NCBI GenBank assembly: GCA_001795335.1
Contig: MGOK01000043.1
Coordinates: forward strand, 6,092-16,427
Length of the DNA: 10,336 nt
Source: Chloroflexi bacterium RBG_19FT_COMBO_55_16
GTDB taxonomy: Bacteria; Chloroflexota; Anaerolineae; Anaerolineales; UBA4823
Reading direction: 5' to 3'
In this document: positions 1 to 5,371 of the stretch, piece by piece
Layout of the letters: the number at the start of each line of letters is the position of its first letter
How positions within the stretch are numbered: the stretch's first letter is position 1
Made by a program: the position numbers and the translations under genes
Notes under the pieces: model-generated
The model's input: only the letters and a program-made list of their open reading frames with translations
Told to the model about the DNA's origin: nothing
The model's database searches: none

Positions 1-66
1 TTCGCGAACTTCGCCGGGATGGAAGTGAAATCAGAATCGCTCGGTGTGCGACCGGCAGATGGGTAG
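1..66 (+). CDS. possible C-terminal end of a gene entering from the left
   Basis: Frame 1 is open from the window edge to a TAG at 64-66 and would encode 21 residues ending in GVRPADG. The frame is chosen only because it closes cleanly just before the promoter of the next gene. Frame 3 is also open through here, so the call is weak. I recognise no family from so short a piece. Confidence 0.25.
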   Translation, partial: FANFAGMEVKSESLGVRPADG

Positions 67-75
67 TCTTTATCG

Positions 76-84
76 TGTTATACT
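76..84 (+). promoter_or_regulatory. extended -10 promoter for the hicB-like gene
   Basis: TGTTATACT combines a TG dinucleotide one base before a near-consensus -10 hexamer (TATACT, 79-84). No good -35 is visible, as is common for extended -10 promoters. Transcription would start near 91, about 30 bases before the chosen ATG at 122. This argues against the longer open frame that begins at 44. Confidence 0.5.
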
Positions 85-121
85 TTCTTTCAGAAATATT
101 CTGTCTTCGAAAGGTCTTGAT

Positions 122-328
122 ATGAGACAAATCATTTTATTTCGAGGAGAAGATGGTTACTGGGTTGCTGAATGTCCCAGCTTGCCCGGATGCATCAGCC
201 AAGGAAAAACAAGGGAAGAAGCGATAAAAAACATCAGGGAGGCAATTCAGGGTTACATCGCTGCTTTAGAAGAAGATGGTTTAGAAATACCCGAAGAGCG
301 CTTTGAAGCCCTGCTTGTCGCAGTATGA
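122..328 (+). CDS. hicB: HicB-family antitoxin (68 aa)
   Basis: This is a small HicB-like / UPF0150 protein, the antitoxin half of type II HicAB systems, which neutralises the HicA mRNA-cleaving toxin. The fold signature fills most of the protein: an N-terminal strand with GYWVAECPSLPGC (about residues 12-24), then SQGKTREEAIKNIREAI and a final helix. Sixty-eight residues is a normal length for single-domain HicB proteins, which lack the C-terminal DNA-binding domain of longer ones. I chose ATG 122 because AAGG lies 7 bases upstream and a TGTTATACT promoter sits inside the longer open frame starting at 44. The stop overlaps by ATGA the ATG of a degraded hicA (325-388). This is the reverse of the usual hicA-hicB order but known in HicB-first loci. 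With its toxin broken, the protein would be an orphan antitoxin. Confidence 0.8.
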   Translation: MRQIILFRGEDGYWVAECPSLPGCISQGKTREEAIKNIREAIQGYIAALEEDGLEIPEERFEALLVAV

Positions 329-388
329 GCACACTGCCACAGATCCGGATTGAGTGTTGATGAATTCGTGAAGTTATTGAGTGAATGA
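325..388 (+). pseudogene. hicA: degraded hicA toxin remnant
   Basis: An ATG overlapping the hicB stop opens a frame reading MSTLPQI, a typical HicA N-terminus, but it ends at TGA 358-360 after 11 codons. Moving one frame at about 344 continues the family pattern as SGLSVDEFVKLLSE, which resembles the first helix of HicA, before TGA 386-388. The same frame read through that stop runs to TAG 428-430 but does not contain the catalytic G-S-H segment of HicA. I infer a frameshifted and truncated toxin gene. The match rests on the start position, the coupling to hicB and two short motifs; no full domain survives. Confidence 0.6.
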
Positions 389-454
389 TTTAGGGAATCT
401 AACATCACAAGAGCTCGTAGTTCCCTCTAGGACTTTAACCCTTTTTATAACTCC

Positions 455-460
455 CATAAT
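455..460 (+). promoter_or_regulatory. possible -10 element for the FMN-binding protein gene
   Basis: CATAAT at 455-460 has a poor -35 (TTTAAC, 434-439) at a short 15-base spacing. If used, the transcript would start near 467, only about 8 bases before GTG 475. No Shine-Dalgarno sequence lies in that gap, so translation would be nearly leaderless. The call is weak. Confidence 0.25.
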
Positions 461-474
461 GATCAGATAAATCC

Positions 475-1050
475 GTGGGCAAAGACTATAATCTAAAGAC
501 AACCCCTGCCAACGCCCAACGCCGGGCTGAGTACGCCCAAGATGGCGAATGGATCCAGGACTTCCTGCGCCGCGCTCAGATCGGTCACATCGCCACGCGC
601 TGGGACGGACAGCCTTTCATCACCCCGACCTTATTCTGGTATGACCACGAGCGGGAGGCGATCTATTTCCATTCCAACGTCAGCGGGAGGGTGCGCGCCA
701 ACGCTGAGCGCCATCCGGAGGTATGCTTCGAAGCTTGTGAGATGGGCAAGCTGCTGCCGTCCAATGTAGCGCTGGAGTTCAGTCTGCAATACGAAAGTGT
801 GATCGCCTTTGGCAAGATCCGGGTGTTGGATGATGCCGAAGAACAGAGGCGCGCCTTAAACGGCCTGCTCGAGAAGTATTTTCCGGATATGACAGCCGGC
901 GTACACTACCGCCCGATCACCGACCAGGAGCTGAAACGCACCTCGGTGTATGCCATCGCCATCGAGAGCTGGAGCGGCAAGCGCAACTGGAAAGACAGGG
1001 CAGACCAGAGCGAAGAGTGGGCGCAGTTGGCCTTTTTATCCCCCCTCTAA
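475..1050 (+). CDS. pyridoxamine 5'-phosphate oxidase-like FMN-binding split-barrel protein (191 aa)
   Basis: This is a predicted cytoplasmic flavoprotein of the PNPOx-like / NimA-related split-barrel group, whose members reduce small molecules with FMN or F420. Signs of the family are the opening helix with DFLRRAQIGHIATRW (about residues 29-43), the strand PFITPTLFWYDHE and the strand AIYFHSNVSGRVRAN. A later strand has SVIAFGKIRVLDDAEEQ and a helix ends in LLEKYFPD. The substrate cannot be read from the sequence. GTG 475 is the first possible start after an in-frame TGA at 460-462, and it has no obvious ribosome binding site. The 3' end overlaps the convergent murI by 15 bases (1036-1050), so the two transcripts collide tail to tail with no terminator between them. 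True pyridoxamine phosphate oxidase (PdxH) is longer and less likely. Confidence 0.8.
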   Translation: MGKDYNLKTTPANAQRRAEYAQDGEWIQDFLRRAQIGHIATRWDGQPFITPTLFWYDHEREAIYFHSNVSGRVRANAERHPEVCFEACEMGKLLPSNVALEFSLQYESVIAFGKIRVLDDAEEQRRALNGLLEKYFPDMTAGVHYRPITDQELKRTSVYAIAIESWSGKRNWKDRADQSEEWAQLAFLSPL

Positions 1051-1869
1051 CTTTCCCTCGATCCAACGCACCTGCCGCACCTCGCCCCGTCCCCCCAATA
1101 ATTCAGGCAGCAGCGCCGCAAGCTGGGCCGGATCGCCCGAGGTCAAGTAGCGCGCCTCATCCGGCCGGCTAGTCGAGCTGAGCAGGACATTGGAGTCCAA
1201 CAAGCGCCTCACCTGGCGGGCAATAGCAGGAGCGGGGTCGATCACGCGCACGCCAGGACCGACGATGTCTTCGATCAGGGGGATGACAAACGGGAAATGC
1301 GTGCAACCCAACACCACCGTATCGATCCCTTGGGCCAGCATGGGGTTCAGGGCATGCTCCAGGATGGCGCGCACTTCAGAGGTATCCAGGTGTCCTGCCT
1401 CGATCTCCATCACCATCCCAGGGCAGGTGTCTTGCAGGACAGTCACTCCGCTGGCAAAGCGCTCAATCACTGAGGCATACAGCGCCCCTTGGAAGGTGGC
1501 GGGGGTGGCCAACACACCTACTACGCCGGTGTGGGTGTGCTCGGCGGCTGGTTTGACCGCTGGTTCCATCCCGACGAAAGTCTGCTCGGGGAAAGTCTGG
1601 CGCAAGGAATGCAGGGCTGCGGCTGAGGCAGTGTTGCAAGCGACTACGATTAGCTTTGCGCCCTGGCTGAGCAGATAGTGAGCGATCCCCTCGGCAAAGG
1701 CGCGCACCTGCTCCACTGGCCGCAGCCCATAAGGCACATGCACCTGGTCGGCGAGATAGATCAACGCTTCCTGGGGCAGCTCCCGCTGGACAGCGCGCAG
1801 CACTGAGAGCCCGCCGACCCCGGAGTCGAAGATGCCGATTGGGGCGTCAGACTTGATTAGTGAGGACAT
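1036..1869 (-). CDS. murI: glutamate racemase (277 aa)
   Basis: This cytoplasmic, cofactor-independent enzyme interconverts L- and D-glutamate and supplies D-glutamate for peptidoglycan. The two catalytic cysteines are present in their motifs: VVACNTAS (Cys78) and VLGCTHFP (Cys189). The N-terminal IGIFDSGVGGLSVL holds the conserved Asp15 and Ser16, and DQVHVPYG (41-48) fits the substrate-pocket loop. The length is normal for the family. ATG 1869 precedes SSLIKSDAPIG and gives a standard N-terminus. It is the last gene of the rplS-puuD-murI unit, 59 bases after puuD. That gap carries an inverted heptamer repeat, which may affect read-through. The 3' end overlaps the convergent FMN protein gene by 15 bases. 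Confidence 0.97.
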   Translation of the reverse strand: MSSLIKSDAPIGIFDSGVGGLSVLRAVQRELPQEALIYLADQVHVPYGLRPVEQVRAFAEGIAHYLLSQGAKLIVVACNTASAAALHSLRQTFPEQTFVGMEPAVKPAAEHTHTGVVGVLATPATFQGALYASVIERFASGVTVLQDTCPGMVMEIEAGHLDTSEVRAILEHALNPMLAQGIDTVVLGCTHFPFVIPLIEDIVGPGVRVIDPAPAIARQVRRLLDSNVLLSSTSRPDEARYLTSGDPAQLAALLPELLGGRGEVRQVRWIEGKLEGG

Positions 1870-1883
1870 AAAGCTTCCGTACT

Positions 1884-1939
1884 GCGTAATTCGTAATGCG
1901 TAAGAAATAATGAGTTACGTTTTACGCATTACGCTTTAC
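1884..1939. repeat. 7-bp tandem repeats arranged as an inverted repeat
   Basis: The left arm reads GCGTAAT TCGTAAT GCGTAAG and the right arm reads TTACGTT TTACGCA TTACGCT TTACGAT, a strict 7-base period on both sides. The core CGTAATGCGTAA (1892-1903) is a perfect 12-base inverted match to TTACGCATTACG (1922-1933), with an 18-base loop. The right arm contains the puuD stop codon (1929-1931), so the last codons of puuD are repeat-derived. Similar heptamer families are known as intergenic repeats in cyanobacteria and other phyla. No T-run follows the stem on the - strand, so it is not a standard terminator. Confidence 0.75.
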
Positions 1940-2657
1940 GATCTATTTTCGCCGCCGCGACGAAAGCCCGGAAGAGCGCCCGCATGGGCGAGTGGTCAGT
2001 CAGCCATTCGGGGTGCCACTGCACGGCCAGACCAAAGGGATGATCGGGGAGCTCTACCGCCTCGACCAGGCCGTCAGGCGAATGAGCTGTGGGGAGCAGG
2101 CCAGGGGCCAGCTGCCACACTGCCTGGTGGTGCAGGCTGTTCACTTCCACCTGTTTCAGGCCCAAGATGCCTGCCAGCCGGCTGTCTTGGACGACCTGCA
2201 CTTCGTGGGCAAGGTAGTCGCGCGGCCAGCCTGGATAGAAATCGTGGTTCTGCGCGCCCGGACACTGGTCCCCGATATCCGCATACAGCGTACCGCCCAG
2301 GCCGACGTTGACCAGCTGCAGCCCACGGCAAATCCCCAGGAAAGGGATGGCTTCCTGCATAACTTTATGCAACAAGTGCAGCTCCACCCGGTCGCGGTCG
2401 GGGTCGACCTCACCCACCTTCGGATGGGGCTCAACACCGTAGTAAATCGGGTCAATATCCCCACCTCCGCTGAATAGCACCCCATCCAGGCTTTGGAGAA
2501 TAGTATCCAGCTCGTTCCCGGAGAGGCCGGATGGGATCAACACCGGACAGGCTCCAGCCTGGGAAACGGCGTGCACATACACCTCTACGACCGAAAATTG
2601 GGGAAGACCGGATGGACTGGTTGTATAGGCGGCGGTGATGCCGATCAGGGGCTGCAA
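1929..2657 (-). CDS. puuD: PuuD-like class I glutamine amidotransferase (peptidase C26), about 242 aa
   Basis: This is a gamma-glutamyl hydrolase-type protein related to PuuD, which cleaves gamma-glutamyl-GABA in putrescine breakdown. The true substrate cannot be told from the sequence. The triad is visible: the nucleophile in FLGICRGLQLVNV (Cys110 from the TTG start) and AVQWHPEW (His215, Glu217). FSGGGDIDPIYYG marks the oxyanion region, and PLIGITAAY is a normal N-terminus. The frame stays open upstream to 2771, but that part lies inside rplS and is its shadow. The only plausible start beside PLIGI is TTG 2655-2657, seven bases after the rplS stop, with no clear Shine-Dalgarno sequence. Translation is therefore probably coupled to rplS. 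The C-terminal residues KIDRKA run into the heptamer repeat. Confidence 0.85.
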   Translation of the reverse strand: MQPLIGITAAYTTSPSGLPQFSVVEVYVHAVSQAGACPVLIPSGLSGNELDTILQSLDGVLFSGGGDIDPIYYGVEPHPKVGEVDPDRDRVELHLLHKVMQEAIPFLGICRGLQLVNVGLGGTLYADIGDQCPGAQNHDFYPGWPRDYLAHEVQVVQDSRLAGILGLKQVEVNSLHHQAVWQLAPGLLPTAHSPDGLVEAVELPDHPFGLAVQWHPEWLTDHSPMRALFRAFVAAAKIDRKA

Positions 2658-2664
2658 AACATCA

Positions 2665-3012
2665 TCAGGTGAATTTTTGCTTGAGGCGGGCGCTTTTACC
2701 GGTGCGCTCCCGCAAGAAGTACAGCTTCGCGCGGCGGACATGGGCGCTGCGGTGCACGACGACCTTTTCAATCCTGGGCGAGCGCATTAAGAAGGTACGC
2801 TCGACGCCGATGCCGTTGCTGGCGACGCGCCGGACGGAGAAATTAGCGTTGTTGCCGCCGCCGCGCATGCTCAGCACTGTACCTCGAAATTCCTGAGTAC
2901 GCTCGGTAGTGCCTTCCTTGATGCGCAGGAACACGCTGACCGTGTCGCCCGGGCGGATGCGGGGGATGTTTGGGTTATCGGTGGCCTCGACGGCTGTAAG
3001 GAGTTCGCTCAT
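2665..3012 (-). CDS. rplS: 50S ribosomal protein L19 (115 aa)
   Basis: L19 sits at the 30S-50S interface of the ribosome. The family features are all present: RIRPGDTVSVFLRIKEG (about residues 18-34), the basic EFRGTVLSMRGGG, the NFSVRRVASNGIGVER segment, and the C-terminal VRRAKLYFLRERTGK. The length is standard. I start at ATG 3012 (MSELLTAV); the frame is open 13 codons further but the extra residues are unlike L19. A purine-rich AAGAAAGAGCAGG precedes the start. Usually rplS ends an rpsP-rimM-trmD-rplS operon. Here it leads its own unit from a TGGTATAAT promoter and is followed by puuD after 7 bases. Confidence 0.97.
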   Translation of the reverse strand: MSELLTAVEATDNPNIPRIRPGDTVSVFLRIKEGTTERTQEFRGTVLSMRGGGNNANFSVRRVASNGIGVERTFLMRSPRIEKVVVHRSAHVRRAKLYFLRERTGKSARLKQKFT

Positions 3013-3058
3013 CGTTCTAAACCTGCTCTTTCTTATAGAGATTGCACGCAACTTTAAT

Positions 3059-3071
3059 CCGCCTCAGGCGG
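3059..3071 (-). promoter_or_regulatory. small hairpin at the start of the rplS leader
   Basis: CCGCC-TGA-GGCGG forms a perfect 5-base-pair stem with a 3-base loop. It begins about 5 bases after the predicted transcription start and lies 47 bases before the rplS ATG. It could stabilise the 5' end of the message or take part in autoregulation; that is inference. Confidence 0.3.
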
Positions 3072-3082
3072 CGCGGAGGCCG

Positions 3083-3091
3083 ATTATACCA
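3083..3091 (-). promoter_or_regulatory. extended -10 promoter for rplS-puuD-murI
   Basis: On the - strand the sequence is TGGTATAAT: a perfect TATAAT (3083-3088) with a TG one base upstream. The -35 region is poor, which fits an extended -10 promoter. The start point would be near 3076, about 64 bases before the rplS ATG. Confidence 0.6.
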
Positions 3092-3127
3092 CGGCCCAAA
3101 ATAAAATGGGAGGGAAATAAATTGTCA

Positions 3128-3156
3128 TTGCCTTTCCACCTAAAACGTGATATAAA
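3128..3156 (+). promoter_or_regulatory. promoter for tRNA-Glu
   Basis: TTGCCT (3128-3133), then a 17-base spacer, then TATAAA (3151-3156), with TG one base before the -10. Transcription would begin near 3163, about 15 bases before the mature tRNA. It diverges from the rplS promoter, with the two -10 elements about 60 bases apart. Confidence 0.6.
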
Positions 3157-3177
3157 TACGCCGCCCTATAACAAGCC

Positions 3178-3253
3178 GCCCCCATCGTCTAGGGGACTAG
3201 GACGTAGCCCTTTCAAGGCTAAGACCAGAGTTCGAATCTCTGTGGGGGCACCA
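3178..3253 (+). tRNA. tRNA-Glu (anticodon TTC)
   Basis: The cloverleaf is complete. The 7-base-pair acceptor stem pairs GCCCCCA (3178-3184) with TGGGGGC (3243-3249). The anticodon stem TAGCC/GGCTA holds loop CTTTCAA, giving anticodon TTC at 3212-3214. The T arm is CAGAG-TTCGAAT-CTCTG. Discriminator A3250 is followed by an encoded CCA (3251-3253). The anticodon reads GAA and GAG. It is a single tRNA, not a cluster. Gene fragments lie directly after it, which is common where mobile elements have used a tRNA end as target, but no repeated copy of the 3' end was found in the window. Confidence 0.97.
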
Positions 3254-3373
3254 GATAGGACCCATCTCGAACTGCACCAACTCAGTGTCGAGCAAATCTT
3301 AGAGATCCTGCGATTTGAGCAGCGAGGAATTCTGCAGGTTTTGCCCGTCACCCTCAAGGCGAGTTCGGGATGA
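3254..3373 (+). pseudogene. headless open frame running out of tRNA-Glu
   Basis: Directly after the tRNA CCA, one frame is open to TGA 3371-3373 and includes LELHQLSVEQILEILRFEQ. It has no ATG, GTG or TTG in a believable place, and its open frame continues backwards into the tRNA. Its stop overlaps by ATGA the start of the next broken gene, as coupled genes often do. I infer the 3' end of a gene whose beginning was lost at the tRNA. I do not recognise the family, and chance openness over 40 codons is possible. Confidence 0.25.
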
Positions 3374-3570
3374 ATTCTTTTAACCCAACAAACACTCTAC
3401 TAGTATTTAACAACCACATATCTGTCCAAGCTGCAGCCGGGTAAAGTGGCTACAACCCCCAATATTTACCCCGGATGATGAGACACGGAAAGTTACCTGC
3501 GGTTAAAGTAGGTCAATTGTGGCTAATCGATAAGGGATGTTTTGATGCTTATAGTGTATTACTGAAATAG
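3370..3570 (+). pseudogene. excisionase-type HTH (HTH_17/MerR-like) gene broken by an in-frame TAA
   Basis: From ATG 3370 the frame reads through HISVQAAAG, meets TAA at 3442-3444, then continues in the same frame as SGYNPQYLPRMMRHG, KLPAVKVGQLWLIDK and CFDAYSVLLK to TAG 3568-3570. The full 66-residue reading matches the small winged HTH domain found in excisionases and Mrr-type adaptor proteins: S-V-x-x-A-A-x-x-S-G-Y, a recognition helix, then G-x-L-P-A-x-K-V-G-x-x-W-L-I and a closing D-x-x-A-Y. The TAA sits exactly where family members usually have leucine (E-L-S-G-Y), so one base change (TTA or TTG to TAA/TAG type) explains it. No Shine-Dalgarno sequence precedes the internal ATGs at 3475 and 3478. 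Either the gene is dead or the base is a sequencing error. Confidence 0.7.
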
Positions 3571-3598
3571 GGGCGGCTTTCCAAATGCCGCCCCTATT
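3566..3598. terminator. strong hairpin, bidirectional terminator
   Basis: AATAGGGGCGGC (3566-3577) and GCCGCCCCTATT (3587-3598) form a perfect 12-base-pair stem with a 9-base loop. On the + strand GGTTCTTTTA follows. On the - strand it starts 7 bases after the oxidoreductase stop at 3606, so it most likely ends the cooS operon as well as the tRNA-side transcripts. The T-run on the - strand side is weak. The HTH pseudogene's TAG lies inside the left arm. Confidence 0.75.
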
Positions 3599-3605
3599 GG
3601 TTCTT

Positions 3606-4868
3606 TTACCCTGCCTTGACATACTGGTCAGTCAACACCGGCTTGGAGAGTATGTAATGGCCGTAGTGGAATCGAGGCCCGAGCAACTCGCGCCGCAGAC
3701 CAGAGACATTCGCCTTTTCACGGATCAGGGTTTGGTAGATGCCCGCCCGTTCGATCTGGCCGACCAGGATCAGACCAATAAGCCGGTCTCCGTCGAAGAC
3801 CAGTTTTCGGTAGGTTTGCCCACGCAATTCGGTGAAGACTTCGATGCCATCCCCCGGCAGAGCCTCTATATCACCGACCGATACGACTGGCAAACCACCT
3901 AATTCCATGGCGTTGAGCAGGCTGAAGGCGCCTTCGTAAGTGGAATTGCCCCCGGCTAAGTTATCGCCAGCGATGCGACCCATGTCTGCGGCGTTGGTCC
4001 AGATACCGCTGACAATTGAGCCCCCCGAGACGACATCCTTCGTCTCAACCACATCCCCGGCGGCGAAAATATGCGTGTCGCTGGTTCGCAGGTGTTCATC
4101 TACCAGCAGACCTTTATAAACGTGCAGACCTCCCGAGACTGCCAGTTCCAGGTTAGGGCGCACACCGACTCCCACGATTACCAGGTCAGCTTTGAGATTG
4201 CTCCCGTCGTCGAGCGTGACGGAAGTGACCCTTTTACCCTCGTGATTGACAGCCTTCAACGTCTGGCCGAGGATGGTTCTGATCCCCGCTTCGGCGACGG
4301 CTTGGGCAAAGATCGCCGCGCTTGCGACGTCCAGTTGTTGCGGGACGATGCGCTCGAGCAGTTCAACGACGATGACTTCGATGCCAAGATGCCGTAGGGC
4401 GAAGGCTGACTTCATGCCGATGCGCCCCGCCCCGAGGATAACCGCGTACTTTGCATCTTTGGCCGCCCTTGCAACTTCCTCTGCGTCAGCCCAGGTTCGC
4501 AGATAGAACACACCGGGACCATCCAGTCCGGAAATATCCGGACGGATGGGGCTGGCCCCGGTGGCGATCAACAAGTGATCGTAGGACAAGATTTCATCAT
4601 GTCCAAGGGTCAGGGTGTGATTTTTCGGGTCGAGGCGAGTGGCGCGGACACCCAGGCGCAAGTCGAGGTTCGAGGGTGTCAGCCGCGCCTGGCGCAAGAT
4701 ATCTTCTCCCGTTTTTTCCTTGTAGATCAGGTATGGGATGAGCGGACGGTAGTACGGCGGGTGAGTCTCGTTAGAAAGCATGACGATCTCGGTAATGGGA
4801 TCGCGCTTGCGAATGGCTTCAGCCGCCGCCATGCCTGCTGCCGAAGCGCCAACAATCACCGTGCGCAT
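3606..4868 (-). CDS. FAD-dependent pyridine nucleotide oxidoreductase linked to CODH (420 aa)
   Basis: This flavoprotein of the two-dinucleotide-binding-domain family probably moves electrons between CooF and NAD(P)+. The FAD site is VIVGASAAGMAAAEAI (residues 4-19), with ATGASPIRP (102-110) as the linking motif. The NAD(P) site is VILGAGRIGMKSA (143-155), followed by an acidic VVELLERIV, which suggests NAD. The second FAD contact is IFAAGDVVE (267-275), and a C-terminal dimer domain follows. The protein contains no cysteine at all, so it lacks the redox Cys of CoA-disulfide reductases and NADH oxidases. That fits a role as a two-electron to one-electron transfer partner. ATG 4868 follows AGGAGGGTGAG at proper spacing; the open frame above it overlaps cooF and is a shadow. 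Four bases separate it from cooF. The cooS-cooF-FNOR order is known in several anaerobes; the electron acceptor assignment is inference. Confidence 0.9.
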   Translation of the reverse strand: MRTVIVGASAAGMAAAEAIRKRDPITEIVMLSNETHPPYYRPLIPYLIYKEKTGEDILRQARLTPSNLDLRLGVRATRLDPKNHTLTLGHDEILSYDHLLIATGASPIRPDISGLDGPGVFYLRTWADAEEVARAAKDAKYAVILGAGRIGMKSAFALRHLGIEVIVVELLERIVPQQLDVASAAIFAQAVAEAGIRTILGQTLKAVNHEGKRVTSVTLDDGSNLKADLVIVGVGVRPNLELAVSGGLHVYKGLLVDEHLRTSDTHIFAAGDVVETKDVVSGGSIVSGIWTNAADMGRIAGDNLAGGNSTYEGAFSLLNAMELGGLPVVSVGDIEALPGDGIEVFTELRGQTYRKLVFDGDRLIGLILVGQIERAGIYQTLIREKANVSGLRRELLGPRFHYGHYILSKPVLTDQYVKAG

Positions 4869-4872
4869 GGTC

Positions 4873-5361
4873 TCACCCTCCTGCGACGGCAGAGGCGAAT
4901 TCCCGCCGCTTATTCTTGCTGAAACCTTCCACCTCCTCATATTGCAGGGCCTTTGTCGGACAGGATGCAACGCACGCCGGGGATTCTCGTTCCGGGCACA
5001 GGTCGCATTTAACGGCCTTGCCAAGTTCTAGTTGACGCCCGATCACACCGTAAGGGCAGACCATCACGCATGTCCAGCAGCCGATACAGCGGCTCCAGTC
5101 ACACATCACCGCATCGGTTTTTGGATCACGGAACATGGCGCCAGAGATGCAAGCTGCTACACAGGGTGCATCCTCGCAGTGACGGCAGAAGATGGGAATC
5201 TTGCGTCCATCTGCTGCCTCGACAAAGACCCGGTTCATCGGGTGTGGCTTTTCCGATGGACTGGCGAAGATATTCCTGGCCTGTGAGTGCTCGATGGCGC
5301 ATTGCATCTCACACGTCTTACAGGCCGTACAAAGATCGGGTTGGACAAAGATACGTTTCAT
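4873..5361 (-). CDS. cooF: CooF-type four-cluster ferredoxin (162 aa)
   Basis: This iron-sulfur electron carrier accepts electrons from the CO dehydrogenase. Sixteen cysteines fall in four groups typical of the HycB/CooF/DmsB fold: Cys11, 14, 17, 21; Cys59, 62, 67, 71; Cys92, 95, 98, 102 (CIGCWTCVMVCPYG); and Cys119, 122, 130, 134. Together they bind four [4Fe-4S] clusters. A seventeenth, Cys87, lies outside the pattern. No signal peptide is present, so the protein is cytoplasmic. ATG 5361 is preceded by AGGAGG at 6 bases, and that site overlaps the cooS stop codon (TTAGGAGG), which couples the two genes. An upstream ATG six codons earlier lies within cooS and is not favoured. The next gene starts 4 bases after the stop. 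Confidence 0.95.
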   Translation of the reverse strand: MKRIFVQPDLCTACKTCEMQCAIEHSQARNIFASPSEKPHPMNRVFVEAADGRKIPIFCRHCEDAPCVAACISGAMFRDPKTDAVMCDWSRCIGCWTCVMVCPYGVIGRQLELGKAVKCDLCPERESPACVASCPTKALQYEEVEGFSKNKRREFASAVAGG

Positions 5362-5371
5362 CGCCTGCCTC

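Noticed and set aside
391..426. Terminator after the hicA remnant (AGGGAA...TTCCCT)
   Set aside because: The 6-base arms are separated by a 24-base loop and are not followed directly by a T-run.
1190..2477. Long + strand frames opposite murI and puuD
   Set aside because: Both - strand genes carry complete catalytic motifs, and the + strand readings show no recognisable domain.
3178..3605. Integrated element with attachment-site repeats at tRNA-Glu
   Set aside because: No second copy of the tRNA 3' end (GTTCGAATCTCTGTGGGGGC) and no integrase gene is present in the window. Only debris suggests past insertion.
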